Source: Amycolatopsis acidicola
Lineage (GTDB): Bacteria; Actinomycetota; Actinomycetes; Mycobacteriales; Pseudonocardiaceae
Direction of reading: 5' to 3'
DNA: 50,081 nucleotides
NCBI RefSeq assembly: GCF_007713735.2
Contig: NZ_VMNW02000068.1
Coordinates: 1 to 50,081 of the forward strand
The position numbers and the translations under genes were made by a program. The notes under the pieces were generated by a model. It ran no database searches, was not told the DNA's origin, and saw only the letters and a list, made by a program, of their open reading frames with translations. Positions 37,933 to 45,384 of this stretch are shown piece after piece (positions within the stretch are counted from its first letter, which is position 1; each line of letters opens with the position of its first letter).

Positions 37933-38847
37933 GTGTCGGTGCGTGAGCTGGTCGTGCTCGGGACCGCGAGCCAGGTGCCCGGTCGCGAGCGGAACCACAA
38001 CGGCTACCTGTTGTTGTGGGATGGTCAGGGATTCCTGTTCGACCCCGGGGAGGGCACGCAGCGGCAGATGCTGCTGGCCGGGGTTTCCGCGTCGGCGATC
38101 GACCGGATCTGCATCACCCACTTCCACGGCGATCACTGCCTCGGCCTGCCGGGGGTGATCCAGCGGATGTCGCTGGACGGCGTGCTCCATCCGGTCTACG
38201 CCCACTATCCGGGCTCCGGTCAGGAGTTCTTCGACCGGCTGCGGCACGCGAGCGTCTTCCACGACACGACGAACGTGGTGGAGGAACCGATCTCGGACGA
38301 CGGCACGATCGCCGAGGGTGAGTTCGGCCAGCTGCGGGCGCGACGGCTGGACCATCCGGTGGACTCGTTCGGCTACCAGCTGATCGAGCCCGGCGGCCGC
38401 CGGATGCTGCCGGAGTTGCTGGCGAGGTTCGGGATCACCGGCCCGGAGGTCGGCCAGCTGCAACGCACCGGCTCGTTGCGGTTCGGCAGCCGGGTGGTCA
38501 GCGTCGAGCAGGTCAGCGTGGTGCGCAAGGGACAGCGGGTGGCTTTCGTGATGGACACCCGGCTCTGCGACGGCGTCTACGACCTCGCCGACCGGGCGGA
38601 CCTGCTCGTGATCGAGTCGACCTTCCTGTCCGGCGAGGCCGCGCTCGCCGAGGAGTACGGCCACCTCACCGCGCGCCAGGCGGCGCAGGTGGCGGCGGAG
38701 AGCAAGGCGAGCAAGCTGGTGCTCACGCATTTTTCCCAGCGCTACGACGATCCGACGCTCTTCTACGAGGAGGCGGCCGAGGTTTTCGGCGGGGAGATCG
38801 TGGTGGCCGCGGACCTGAGCCGCGTCACGGTGCCGCGGCGCAAATAG
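37933..38847 (+). CDS. rnz: ribonuclease Z
   Basis: RNase Z, 304 aa, the endonuclease that trims the 3' end of tRNA precursors. The metallo-beta-lactamase core shows LVVLGTASQVPGRERNHNGY at the N-terminus, FDPGEGTQRQM, the zinc motif ITHFHGDHCLGLPG (around residue 58), RLDHPVDSFGYQLIE, FVMDTRLCDG, LVIESTFL and a C-terminal LVLTHFSQRY. It fits the actinobacterial short form. The start is GTG 37933. No tRNA gene is near. A perfect 15-bp hairpin follows the stop. Confidence 0.95.
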   Translation: MSVRELVVLGTASQVPGRERNHNGYLLLWDGQGFLFDPGEGTQRQMLLAGVSASAIDRICITHFHGDHCLGLPGVIQRMSLDGVLHPVYAHYPGSGQEFFDRLRHASVFHDTTNVVEEPISDDGTIAEGEFGQLRARRLDHPVDSFGYQLIEPGGRRMLPELLARFGITGPEVGQLQRTGSLRFGSRVVSVEQVSVVRKGQRVAFVMDTRLCDGVYDLADRADLLVIESTFLSGEAALAEEYGHLTARQAAQVAAESKASKLVLTHFSQRYDDPTLFYEEAAEVFGGEIVVAADLSRVTVPRRK

Positions 38848-38861
38848 CGCCGAGAGGGAAG

Positions 38862-38910
38862 GCGCGGCCTGCCGAGTAGCGGCGGAACAGAGAACCTCGG
38901 CAGGCCGCGC
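38862..38910. terminator. bidirectional terminator, perfect 15-bp stem
   Basis: GCGCGGCCTGCCGAG (38862-38876) and CTCGGCAGGCCGCGC (38896-38910) are exact inverted repeats with a 19-base loop, between the convergent rnz and the 336-aa gene. Confidence 0.75.
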
Positions 38911-38919
38911 GAAGCAGTG

Positions 38920-39930
38920 TCAGGACGCGCTCAGCCGCTCCTCCTGGAGACCGGCGACGTGGAGGCGCGGCCGGGTCTTCAGCGCCTCCCGCAACCGGTC
39001 GTTCTCCGCTTGGAGTTCCTGGAGCAGCCGGTGCTGTTCGCGCTCCGGCACTGCCGGCATCGGGGTGGGTTCGTAGCGCTGCGCCAGTTCCCGCGCGTCG
39101 GCCGGGATCTGGACGCGCGCCGCCCTGTCGCGTTCCGCGCGGCCGAGCATCCTGGCCAGCCGCCGGGTGTCGGTGGCCACGATCCGCGTGCGGCCGAGAA
39201 TCTTGTGCCGCAACGGGTCTTCGAGGCTGTCGAGGCACACGTCGGGCAGGTACGTGCGCATCGTGCCGGCGGGCAGCGCGTGCGCTTTGCCGACCATCTC
39301 GTTGAACCCGGCCTCGACGGTCTCGTCCAGCAGGAAGGCGCTGCCGAGGCCGACCAGATGCCAGGTGATCTCCCTGGCCCACCGGTCGAACTCCTCGAAC
39401 GGCCGCTTGCCCTGGCTGATCATGTACACCGGGCCGCGCCGGGTTTCGTCGGCGAGGTAGTCCATCAGATCCGGCAGGTGGTTCGCGGTGACCCACTGCG
39501 GTCCGGGCGCCATCTCGGTGCGCCCGTCCATCGCCGTCAGCTCACCCAGCAACCCGCGAAGCACGCTGGGCACCGACATACAACGGTTGTACGGGGCCTC
39601 GCCGATCGCGGTCACGTCGTCCCGCGTCTCGATTTCCGCCCACAGCCAGCCGGGTTCGGCCGGCTGCTCCAGGACGGTGAACGTGGTACGCCAGACGTCG
39701 CGCGGTTGCGCGTCCGGATGCTGGCGCCGCCATTGGTAGAACTCGCCCGCGCCGCACCGGTCCCGCCGGATCGTGACCAGGTCGTCGTGGTCGAGCAGGT
39801 AGTGCCCCTGGCGGCCGGCGTCGAGGTGGATCTCCTTGCTGGCCAGCCACCGGCCGAGGTGCTCGACGACCGTGCCGAGGAGTTCCTGCCCCGGGGCGAG
39901 CCGCAGGAAGGACCGGAAACCGACAGCCAT
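38920..39930 (-). CDS. uncharacterised actinobacterial protein, 336 aa, C-terminal coiled coil
   Basis: I cannot assign this protein. It is soluble, with no signal peptide. Residues 1-130 are a mixed domain (SFLRLAPGQELLGTVVEHLG, GHYLLDHDDLVTIRRD, FYQWRRQHPDAQPRDVWRTT). About 130-280 form an alpha/beta domain with GPVYMISQGKRPFEEFDRWA, ITWHLVGLGSAFLLDETVEA and GTMRTYLPDVCLDSLEDP. The C-terminal segment (about 295-322, REQHRLLQELQAENDRLREA) is a coiled coil. The middle domain resembles, from memory only, a region found in large unclassified actinobacterial proteins near NTPases. No partner gene stands next to it here. ATG 39930 has GGGAGG; an open frame extends far upstream but lacks coding character. 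Confidence 0.7.
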   Translation of the reverse strand: MAVGFRSFLRLAPGQELLGTVVEHLGRWLASKEIHLDAGRQGHYLLDHDDLVTIRRDRCGAGEFYQWRRQHPDAQPRDVWRTTFTVLEQPAEPGWLWAEIETRDDVTAIGEAPYNRCMSVPSVLRGLLGELTAMDGRTEMAPGPQWVTANHLPDLMDYLADETRRGPVYMISQGKRPFEEFDRWAREITWHLVGLGSAFLLDETVEAGFNEMVGKAHALPAGTMRTYLPDVCLDSLEDPLRHKILGRTRIVATDTRRLARMLGRAERDRAARVQIPADARELAQRYEPTPMPAVPEREQHRLLQELQAENDRLREALKTRPRLHVAGLQEERLSAS

Positions 39931-40236
39931 CGCCGCCTCCCACCGATTGAGGAGTATTGAAACCGCTGTGCCGTACAGTGAATCAGGTTTGCAGACCGGC
40001 GGGTAACGAGTCAAGGGCCATTGCCCCACCCCGCCTTGATCGCCGGCCGTCGTGGCGCTCTTCGCCGCGGTGTGGTCCGGCTGTACGCGGCCACCGGAAG
40101 GGGCTGTGACTTTCCCCGGTCCGCCGATGTTCAGCGCGTTCATCCCGATTTTCGGCACCCGGCGTGCTGGAATGGCGAAGATCGTCGTCGTGCTGGTGGC
40201 CGGGTTGCTCCCGGTCCGCGCTCCGGAGGGGAAACG
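39931..40236. other. divergent intergenic region between the 336-aa gene and the HNH nuclease
   Basis: These 306 bases hold no credible gene. A -35-like TTGACT is present on the minus strand (40014-40009) facing the 336-aa gene, but no clear -10 box follows at 16-19 bases. A 62-codon open frame (40052-40240) overlaps the HNH start and has no coding signature. CCGGAGGGG just before 40237 is the ribosome-binding site of the nuclease gene. Confidence 0.4.
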
Positions 40237-40878
40237 GTGAAGCTCACCCACAAAATGTTGCTGTCACTGGTGTTCACGGTCGTCGCCGCCTTGGTGGTGG
40301 CGTGGCAGACCGGGGCGCTGAAGGGCGCCGCGGGCAGTCCGCCCGCGTCCGCCAGCTCCGCAGGCGCCGAGCTGACGGAGCTGAAAGTGCAGGCGCGCGG
40401 CGGCATGGGCGGGTACTCGCGCGAGAAGTTTCCCCACTGGGCAACGGTTTCCGGGTCCTGCGACACGCGCGAGACGGTGCTGAAGCGGGACGGGCAGAAC
40501 GTGGTGACCACTTCGGACTGCTCGCCGACCTCGGGCACCTGGCACAGCCCGTACGACGGCGGCACCTGGACGAAGTCGTCCGATGTGGACATCGACCACA
40601 CCGTCCCGCTCGGCCAGGCGTGGGAGAGCGGCGCCGCGTCGTGGACCACCGACCAGCGCAAGGCGTTCGCCAACGACCTCACCCGGCCGCAGCTGAAGGC
40701 CGTCACCGACAACGTGAACCAGGCCAAGAGCGACAAGGCGCCGGACGAGTGGAAGCCGCCGCTGCAGACCGACTGGTGCGCCTACGCGACCGACTGGATC
40801 ACGGTGAAGCACTACTACCAGCTGACGGTCACCGACGCGGAGAAGTCGGCGTTGACCGACATGCTCAACTACTGCTGA
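40237..40878 (+). CDS. secreted HNH family endonuclease (DUF1524/GmrSD C-terminal type)
   Basis: A 213-aa exported nuclease. The N-terminal helix (MLLSLVFTVVAALVVAWQTG, residues 7-26) is a signal peptide or anchor, followed by a Ala/Ser-rich linker. The nuclease domain has YSREKFPHW, a Cys pair in SGSCDTRETVL and SDCSP, the metal and catalytic site DVDIDHTVPLGQAWESGA (around 122-130), and FANDLTRPQLKAVTDNVNQA with KSDKAPDEWKPP, typical of Streptomyces secreted HNH nucleases. It probably degrades extracellular DNA for nutrition or biofilm turnover. GGAGGGGA precedes GTG 40237. Confidence 0.9.
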   Translation: MKLTHKMLLSLVFTVVAALVVAWQTGALKGAAGSPPASASSAGAELTELKVQARGGMGGYSREKFPHWATVSGSCDTRETVLKRDGQNVVTTSDCSPTSGTWHSPYDGGTWTKSSDVDIDHTVPLGQAWESGAASWTTDQRKAFANDLTRPQLKAVTDNVNQAKSDKAPDEWKPPLQTDWCAYATDWITVKHYYQLTVTDAEKSALTDMLNYC

Positions 40879-40943
40879 CCGATGAGTTTCCGTGGTGGCG
40901 CGGGTCAACCGGGGTAACAGACCGAAATCCCCAGGGAGCCCCG

Positions 40944-41351
40944 ATGCCCACGAACATCTTCGTCAACCTCGCCGTCGCCGACCTGCCGAAGTCGATCGAG
41001 TTCTTCACGCGGCTCGGCTACTCGTTCAACCCGCAGTTCACCGACGAAAACGCGGGCTGCCTCGTCATCAGCGACACCATCTACGCGATGCTGCTGACCA
41101 AGCCGTTCTTCAGGAACTTCACCAAGAAGGAGATCGCCGACTCGGCCACCACCGCCGAGGCGATCATCGCGCTGAGCACGGACAGCCGCGCGGAGGTCGA
41201 CGCGCTGGTGGACAAGGCACTGGCCGCGGGCGGCACCGAGCCGGGCGAGCCGAGCGACATGGGCTTCATGTACAGCCGGGCCTTCGAGGACCTCGACGGC
41301 CACATCTTCGAGGTGCTCTACATGGACCCCGCGCACGTCGAGCAGCAGTAG
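40944..41351 (+). CDS. VOC (glyoxalase/bleomycin resistance) family protein
   Basis: A 135-aa vicinal-oxygen-chelate protein made of two beta-alpha-beta-beta-beta modules (MPTNIFVNLAVADLPKSIEF and the second half from VDALVDKALAAGGTE to DLDGHIFEVLYMDP). The C-terminal Glu of HIFEVLYM is a usual metal ligand, but the N-terminal module has no His in the ligand position (NIFVNL), so a metal-poor or binding-only role is possible. It resembles the YkcA/lactoylglutathione lyase-like group common in actinobacteria. GGGAGCC precedes the ATG. A strong terminator follows. Confidence 0.85.
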   Translation: MPTNIFVNLAVADLPKSIEFFTRLGYSFNPQFTDENAGCLVISDTIYAMLLTKPFFRNFTKKEIADSATTAEAIIALSTDSRAEVDALVDKALAAGGTEPGEPSDMGFMYSRAFEDLDGHIFEVLYMDPAHVEQQ

Positions 41352-41360
41352 GCCGGGCTT

Positions 41361-41399
41361 GCATCCGGCGGCCTCCCCTGGGGGTAGGCCGCCGGATGC
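41361..41399. terminator. bidirectional terminator, perfect 14-bp stem
   Basis: GCATCCGGCGGCCT (41361-41374) and AGGCCGCCGGATGC (41386-41399) are exact inverted repeats; the loop adds a CCCC/GGGG extension. It lies between the convergent VOC and OsmC genes. Confidence 0.8.
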
Positions 41400-41405
41400 T
41401 GTCTG

Positions 41406-41915
41406 TCAGGCCTTGGCGAACGACGTGCTGACGTCGATGGCGTTGCGGAGAGTCTGGTAGACGACGCAGTAGCGCTCGGTGAGCTTCTCCAGCGTCGCGA
41501 GCTGCTCGGCATCGGCGTCGGTGTCGAGGTCGAAGCCCAGCCGGATTTCGCGGAAGCCGACCGGGGCGGCCTTGTCCACGCCGAGGGTGCCGCGGAAGTC
41601 CAGGTCACCCTCGGCGGTGATCTTTCCGCCGCGGATCTCCAGGCCGAGTGACGTCGCGACCGCGCGCAGGGTCACCCCGGCGCACGCGGCGAGTGCGTCG
41701 AGCAGCATGTCGCCCGAGCAGGCCAGGCTGCCGTCGCCGCCCGCGGCCGGGTGCAGACCGGCCTCGACCAGCGCCTGGCCCGTCTGCACGCGGCAGGACA
41801 CGCCGAGCGCGTCCAGCTCGGCCTCCGAACGCATGGTGACGACGGCGCTCTCCGGTGCCTCGCGGTACTTGTCCTTCAGCGGCGCCTGCAGTTCCCGGAG
41901 CTGGTTGGTGTCCAT
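41406..41915 (-). CDS. OsmC family protein
   Basis: A 169-aa OsmC/Ohr-superfamily protein. Two conserved cysteines are visible: one in LDALGVSCRVQTGQALVEAG (around residue 40) and one in DMLLDALAACAGVTLRAVA (around 77), the peroxidatic pair in Ohr. GRKITAEGDLDFRGTLG-like strands and the C-terminal ERYCVVYQTLRNAIDVSTSF complete the fold. It may reduce organic hydroperoxides, though the OsmC/YhfA subgroup has roles that are less clear. It is divergent from the lysA-like gene, 143 bases apart, and has no MarR/OhrR regulator next to it. Confidence 0.88.
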   Translation of the reverse strand: MDTNQLRELQAPLKDKYREAPESAVVTMRSEAELDALGVSCRVQTGQALVEAGLHPAAGGDGSLACSGDMLLDALAACAGVTLRAVATSLGLEIRGGKITAEGDLDFRGTLGVDKAAPVGFREIRLGFDLDTDADAEQLATLEKLTERYCVVYQTLRNAIDVSTSFAKA

Positions 41916-42058
41916 GACCCGAGCATGACTGCCGTCACGCGGTTCATCAAGATCTCGGCAAGATCGGCCCGCCGCGTGTCAGGGCGGCGTGTGCGCCCCG
42001 CCCCCGGGCTCTGCACGCGGTTTTCCCTGGAGTTCTGCCGAGAACGAAGGAGGAGACC

Positions 42059-43351
42059 GTGACACTGGCCGAGCTGCTACCGAGTGTGGGTGCCTGCGGG
42101 GAGCCGCCGCTGGAGGAGGACCTTTGGCCCGCGGGCACCGGGTTCGCGGCCGGGGGTGACCTGCTGTTCGCGGGCGTGGCGATGACCCAGCTCGCCGCCC
42201 GGTTCGGCACCCCGTGCCAGCTGCTGGACGAGAACGAGGTGCGGCGCCGCGCGCGGGCGTTCCAGGCGGCGCTGCCCGAGGCCGAGATCGCGTTCGCGGG
42301 TAAGGCGTTGCCGTGCCGCGCGGTGTTCCGGTGGCTGTCCGCGGAGGGCCTGTCGGTGGACGTCTGCTCGGCCGGGGAGCTGGCGTGCGCCTTGTCGGCG
42401 GGGGTGCCCGCCGAGCGGATCCTGTTCCACGGCAACGTGAAAACGGCCGAAGACTTGAAGGCCGCGGTGTCCGCCGGTGTCGGCCGAATTGTGCTCGACT
42501 CGTTCGACGAGATCGAGCAGCTCGGCGCGCTGGCGATCGCGCAGCCGGTGTTGATCCGGGTGATCCCGGACGTGGACGCGCACACGCATCCGGCGATCAC
42601 CACCGGCACGGCCGGGCAGAAGTTCGGTTTTCCGCTCGGCTCGGTGCCCCGCGCTGTCGAGCGGGTGCTGGCGCATCCGGGCCTGCGCCTGGCCGGTCTG
42701 CATTGCCATATCGGCTCGCAGGTCCGCTCCGTCGCGGCGTACGAGGAGGCCGCCCGCCGGATGTCGAGGCTGCTTCGCGCGTTGCCGGTGCGGGTCGAGC
42801 AGCTCGACCTCGGTGGCGGTTTCGCGGCCCCGTACCTGCCGGGGGAGCGGCCGTTCGATCTGGCCGGATTCGTGCAGCGCATCCGTGCGGCGGTGAACTA
42901 CGAGTGCGCGCGGCCCCCGAAGCTGACCCTCGAGCCGGGCCGTTCGATCGTCGCCAACGCGGGCGTGACGCTGTACCGTGTGATCACCGTCAAGCCCGGT
43001 TTCGTCGCCGTGGACGGCGGGATGAGCGACAACCCGCGGCCAGCGCTGTACGGCGCCCGCTACACCGCGCGGCTCGTCGGCCGGCATACGAGGGCGAAGC
43101 GCCGCACGATGACCGTGGTGGGCAGGCATTGCGAAGCCGGCGACATTCTCGCTGCCGACGTGCAGCTCCCCGAGGACATCCACGCCGGCGACCTGCTGGC
43201 CGTGCCCGTCACCGGCGCCTACCACCACGCGCTCGCGTCGAACTACAACCTCGTCGGCCGCCCGCCGCTGATCGGCGTGCGCGACGGCGAAGCTCGCACG
43301 CTGGTGCGGCGGGAGACGGAGGAGGACCTGCTGCGCCGGGATGTGGGTTGA
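42059..43351 (+). CDS. lysA: diaminopimelate decarboxylase family protein (LysA-like)
   Basis: A 430-aa fold-type III PLP decarboxylase. The PLP lysine lies in EIAFAGKALPC (around residue 82). LSVDVCSAGELACALSAGV, LHCHIGSQV, DLGGGFAAPY and LTLEPGRSIVANAG mark the barrel. The C-terminal barrel carries GRHCEAGDIL (the Cys-Glu pair that crosses the dimer) and GAYHHALASNYNLVGRPP. These fit meso-diaminopimelate decarboxylase, the last step to lysine. It is not in the usual argS-lysA-hom cluster, so it may be a second copy with another role. AAGGAGGAG precedes GTG 42059. It is convergent with the aminotransferase gene, eight bases away. Confidence 0.88.
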   Translation: MTLAELLPSVGACGEPPLEEDLWPAGTGFAAGGDLLFAGVAMTQLAARFGTPCQLLDENEVRRRARAFQAALPEAEIAFAGKALPCRAVFRWLSAEGLSVDVCSAGELACALSAGVPAERILFHGNVKTAEDLKAAVSAGVGRIVLDSFDEIEQLGALAIAQPVLIRVIPDVDAHTHPAITTGTAGQKFGFPLGSVPRAVERVLAHPGLRLAGLHCHIGSQVRSVAAYEEAARRMSRLLRALPVRVEQLDLGGGFAAPYLPGERPFDLAGFVQRIRAAVNYECARPPKLTLEPGRSIVANAGVTLYRVITVKPGFVAVDGGMSDNPRPALYGARYTARLVGRHTRAKRRTMTVVGRHCEAGDILAADVQLPEDIHAGDLLAVPVTGAYHHALASNYNLVGRPPLIGVRDGEARTLVRRETEEDLLRRDVG

Positions 43352-43358
43352 GGTTTTC

Positions 43359-44426
43359 CTAAGCCGCGACCTCGCTCGAGCGCCACTCCGCCGCCACGCG
43401 CAGGAACAGGTCGTTCTCCGCGGGGCCGCCGATCGTGACCCGGCAGCCGTCGGGCGCGTACGGGCGGACCAGCAGGCCGGACCGCTGGCAGGCGGCGGCG
43501 AAATCCCCGGTGCGTCCGGCCAGGGGCAGCCAGACGAAGTTCGCCTCCGTCTCCGGCACCTGCCAGCCCTGCTCGATCAGTCCACTTCGGACTCTCGTGC
43601 GTTCGCCGACCACCGCGGAAACCCTGGCGCGCATGGCATCTTCGCAGCGCAGCGACTCGATGGCGGCCAGCTGGGCGATGGTGGACACCCCGAACGGCAC
43701 GGCGCATTTGCGGAGGGCGGCGGCCACCGGCGGATGCGCGATCGCGTAACCCACCCGCAGCCCCGCCAGCCCGTACGCCTTGGAAAACGTTCGCAGCAAA
43801 CAAAGATTCGCGTGCGCGGCGAACAGGTCGAGCCCGTTGACCACCTCGGGATCGCGCACGAACTCGACGTAGGCCTCGTCGAGCACCACGAGCACGTCCT
43901 CCGGGATCCGGCCGAGGAAGTCCGAGAACTCGGCGCGCCGCACGGCAGGCCCGGTCGGATTGTTCGGCGAACACACCAACACGAGCTTCGTGCGTTCGGT
44001 GACCGCGTCCGCCATCGCGGGCAGGTCCAACGCCGCGGCCGGCGTCAGCGGCACCTCCACCTGCGTCGCGCCGGCGATCCGCGTGACGATCGGGTAAGCC
44101 TCGAACGACCGCCACGGGTACACGACCTCGTCCCCGAGCTGCGCCACCGACTGCACGATCTGTTGCAGCACACCGACACTGCCGGTGCCCACGGCAAGGG
44201 TCTCGGCTGGCACGGACAGGTGCCGCGCCAGCTCCGCCGTGAGCTCCGTGGCCGCGAGATCCGGGTAGCGGTGCAGGTTCGTGGCCGCCGCCGTCGCGCG
44301 CTCCAGCACACCGGGAAGCGGCGGGAACGGGTTCTCGTTGCTGGACAGTTTCACCAGCCCGGAGAGCGCTTTCCCCGGGGTGTACACCGGAATGTCGTCG
44401 AGCACCGGCCGGATTCGTGGGTACAT
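43359..44426 (-). CDS. pat: aromatic/histidinol-phosphate aminotransferase
   Basis: A 355-aa fold-type I PLP aminotransferase of the HisC group, closest in my memory to mycobacterial HisC2/Pat: VKLSSNENPFPPLPGV, AVGTGSVGVLQQIVQSVAQL, VYPWRSFEAYP, LVCSPNNPTG, VVLDEAYVEF, PLP lysine in LRTFSKAYGLAGLRVGYAIA, ANFVWLPL and a C-terminal RPYAPDGCRVTIG. Pat-type enzymes interconvert aromatic amino acids and their 2-oxoacids. It is the last gene of a five-gene operon after E1 alpha, E1 beta, lipoyl protein and hydrolase, so it can supply the 2-oxoacid that the complex oxidises. GGGAGC precedes ATG 44426, two bases after the hydrolase stop. Confidence 0.9.
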   Translation of the reverse strand: MYPRIRPVLDDIPVYTPGKALSGLVKLSSNENPFPPLPGVLERATAAATNLHRYPDLAATELTAELARHLSVPAETLAVGTGSVGVLQQIVQSVAQLGDEVVYPWRSFEAYPIVTRIAGATQVEVPLTPAAALDLPAMADAVTERTKLVLVCSPNNPTGPAVRRAEFSDFLGRIPEDVLVVLDEAYVEFVRDPEVVNGLDLFAAHANLCLLRTFSKAYGLAGLRVGYAIAHPPVAAALRKCAVPFGVSTIAQLAAIESLRCEDAMRARVSAVVGERTRVRSGLIEQGWQVPETEANFVWLPLAGRTGDFAAACQRSGLLVRPYAPDGCRVTIGGPAENDLFLRVAAEWRSSEVAA

Positions 44427-44428
44427 CG

Positions 44429-45058
44429 TCAGCTCCCGAAGGCCTCGAGCGCGGCCTGTTTGAACACGCGGCTCGAGATCGCGTTGAAGTGGTTGCGCTT
44501 GCCGAGCGAGACGAACGGCGCGCCGAGGCTTTCCGCGAAAGCGGCCGCGTCTCCCGCGAGTTCGTCGGCGTCCCCGGCGGCGAACAACACCGGCACGGGC
44601 GGCTCGCCCGCCAGCCGCCGCCCGGCCATGCCGTCGATGCACGGCTGGAGATCGTCATTGCCCGGCAAGGCTTCCAGTACACGTTCGAAGTCCGCCCTCG
44701 ACGCCGTGCCGCCGCCGAGGCCGCCGATCACCAGCCGCCGCACACGCCCGGCGCGCGCCAGTTCCCAGCCGACGATCCCGCCCATCGAATAGGTCACGAC
44801 GTCCACTGTGGTCAGTCCGGCGGCGTCGAGCACCGCGGCCATGTCGGCCGCGAGCTGCTCCGGCGTGAAGCCCGCGCGCGGCCTGTCGCTCTGCCCGTGC
44901 CCGCGCAGATCCGCCACCACCGCGCCGGGGAACACCCGCCCCCAGCCCGGCGCGGTCCAGTTGTGCCTGCTGTCCGAGGCGAACCCGTGGATCAGCAACA
45001 CGGCCTGGCTGCCGCCGTCGTACCAGATCTTGCAGCCGTCGCCCGCGATCGCGTACAC
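44429..45058 (-). CDS. alpha/beta fold hydrolase, putative acyltransferase part of a split E2
   Basis: A 209-aa alpha/beta hydrolase. VLLIHGFASDSRHNW is the oxyanion loop, DVVTYSMGGIVGWELA the nucleophile elbow (Ser in YSMGG), VLFAAGDADELAG the acid and LGKRNHFNAISSRVF the base His. In AcoC, the E2 of acetoin dehydrogenase, a lipoyl domain is fused to just such a hydrolase domain. Here the two parts are separate neighbouring genes, with start GTG 45058 and GGAGG inside the end of the lipoyl gene. The plain alternative is a thioesterase or an unrelated hydrolase. The start was chosen by GGAGG; the open frame extends further upstream. Confidence 0.82.
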   Translation of the reverse strand: MYAIAGDGCKIWYDGGSQAVLLIHGFASDSRHNWTAPGWGRVFPGAVVADLRGHGQSDRPRAGFTPEQLAADMAAVLDAAGLTTVDVVTYSMGGIVGWELARAGRVRRLVIGGLGGGTASRADFERVLEALPGNDDLQPCIDGMAGRRLAGEPPVPVLFAAGDADELAGDAAAFAESLGAPFVSLGKRNHFNAISSRVFKQAALEAFGS

Positions 45059-45060
45059 GC

Positions 45061-45384
45061 TCAGTCCTCCGGTGGGGTCAGCCGGACCCGCCGGGCCGGC
45101 TTCTTCTCCTTGGGCACGGTGCCCACGATGCCCGCCTTGTCGTCGTCGACGACGAAGGTCACGAGCGGCTCGCCGACCGCGAGCTCCTCGTCCTCGCCGA
45201 CGTGCAGCCGCAGGATCTTGCCGGACTGCGGCGACGGGATCTCGATGGCCGCCTTCGTGGTCTCCACTTCCAGCAGGGGCGCGTTGCGCTCGACGAACTC
45301 CCCCTCGGAGACCAGCCATTCCAGCACTTTCGCGCTGATCAGGCCCTCACCGAGGTCGGGCAGCGGGAACGTCACTTCAGCCAC
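45061..45384 (-). CDS. stand-alone lipoyl-domain protein (E2-like)
   Basis: A 107-aa single lipoyl domain. FPLPDLGEGLISAKVLEWLV, then LLEVETTKAAIEIPSPQSGK with the lipoylated Lys in ETTKAA (residue 44), and the C-terminal barrel strands (LRLHVGEDEELAVGEPLVTF). A normal E2 has 400 or more residues with subunit-binding and catalytic domains; neither is present, so the acyltransferase must come from another protein. The adjacent hydrolase is the best candidate. The start overlaps E1 beta by eight bases. The tail (VPKEKKPARRVRLTPPED) is short and charged. Confidence 0.92.
   Translation of the reverse strand: MAEVTFPLPDLGEGLISAKVLEWLVSEGEFVERNAPLLEVETTKAAIEIPSPQSGKILRLHVGEDEELAVGEPLVTFVVDDDKAGIVGTVPKEKKPARRVRLTPPED

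Noticed and set aside
40052..40240. Small 62-codon gene before the HNH nuclease
   Set aside because: No ribosome-binding site, odd composition, and it overlaps the nuclease start and its Shine-Dalgarno sequence.
39931..40251. N-terminal extension of the 336-aa protein up to 40251
   Set aside because: The extension has no coding pattern, and GGGAGG plus ATG at 39930 gives a clean start.
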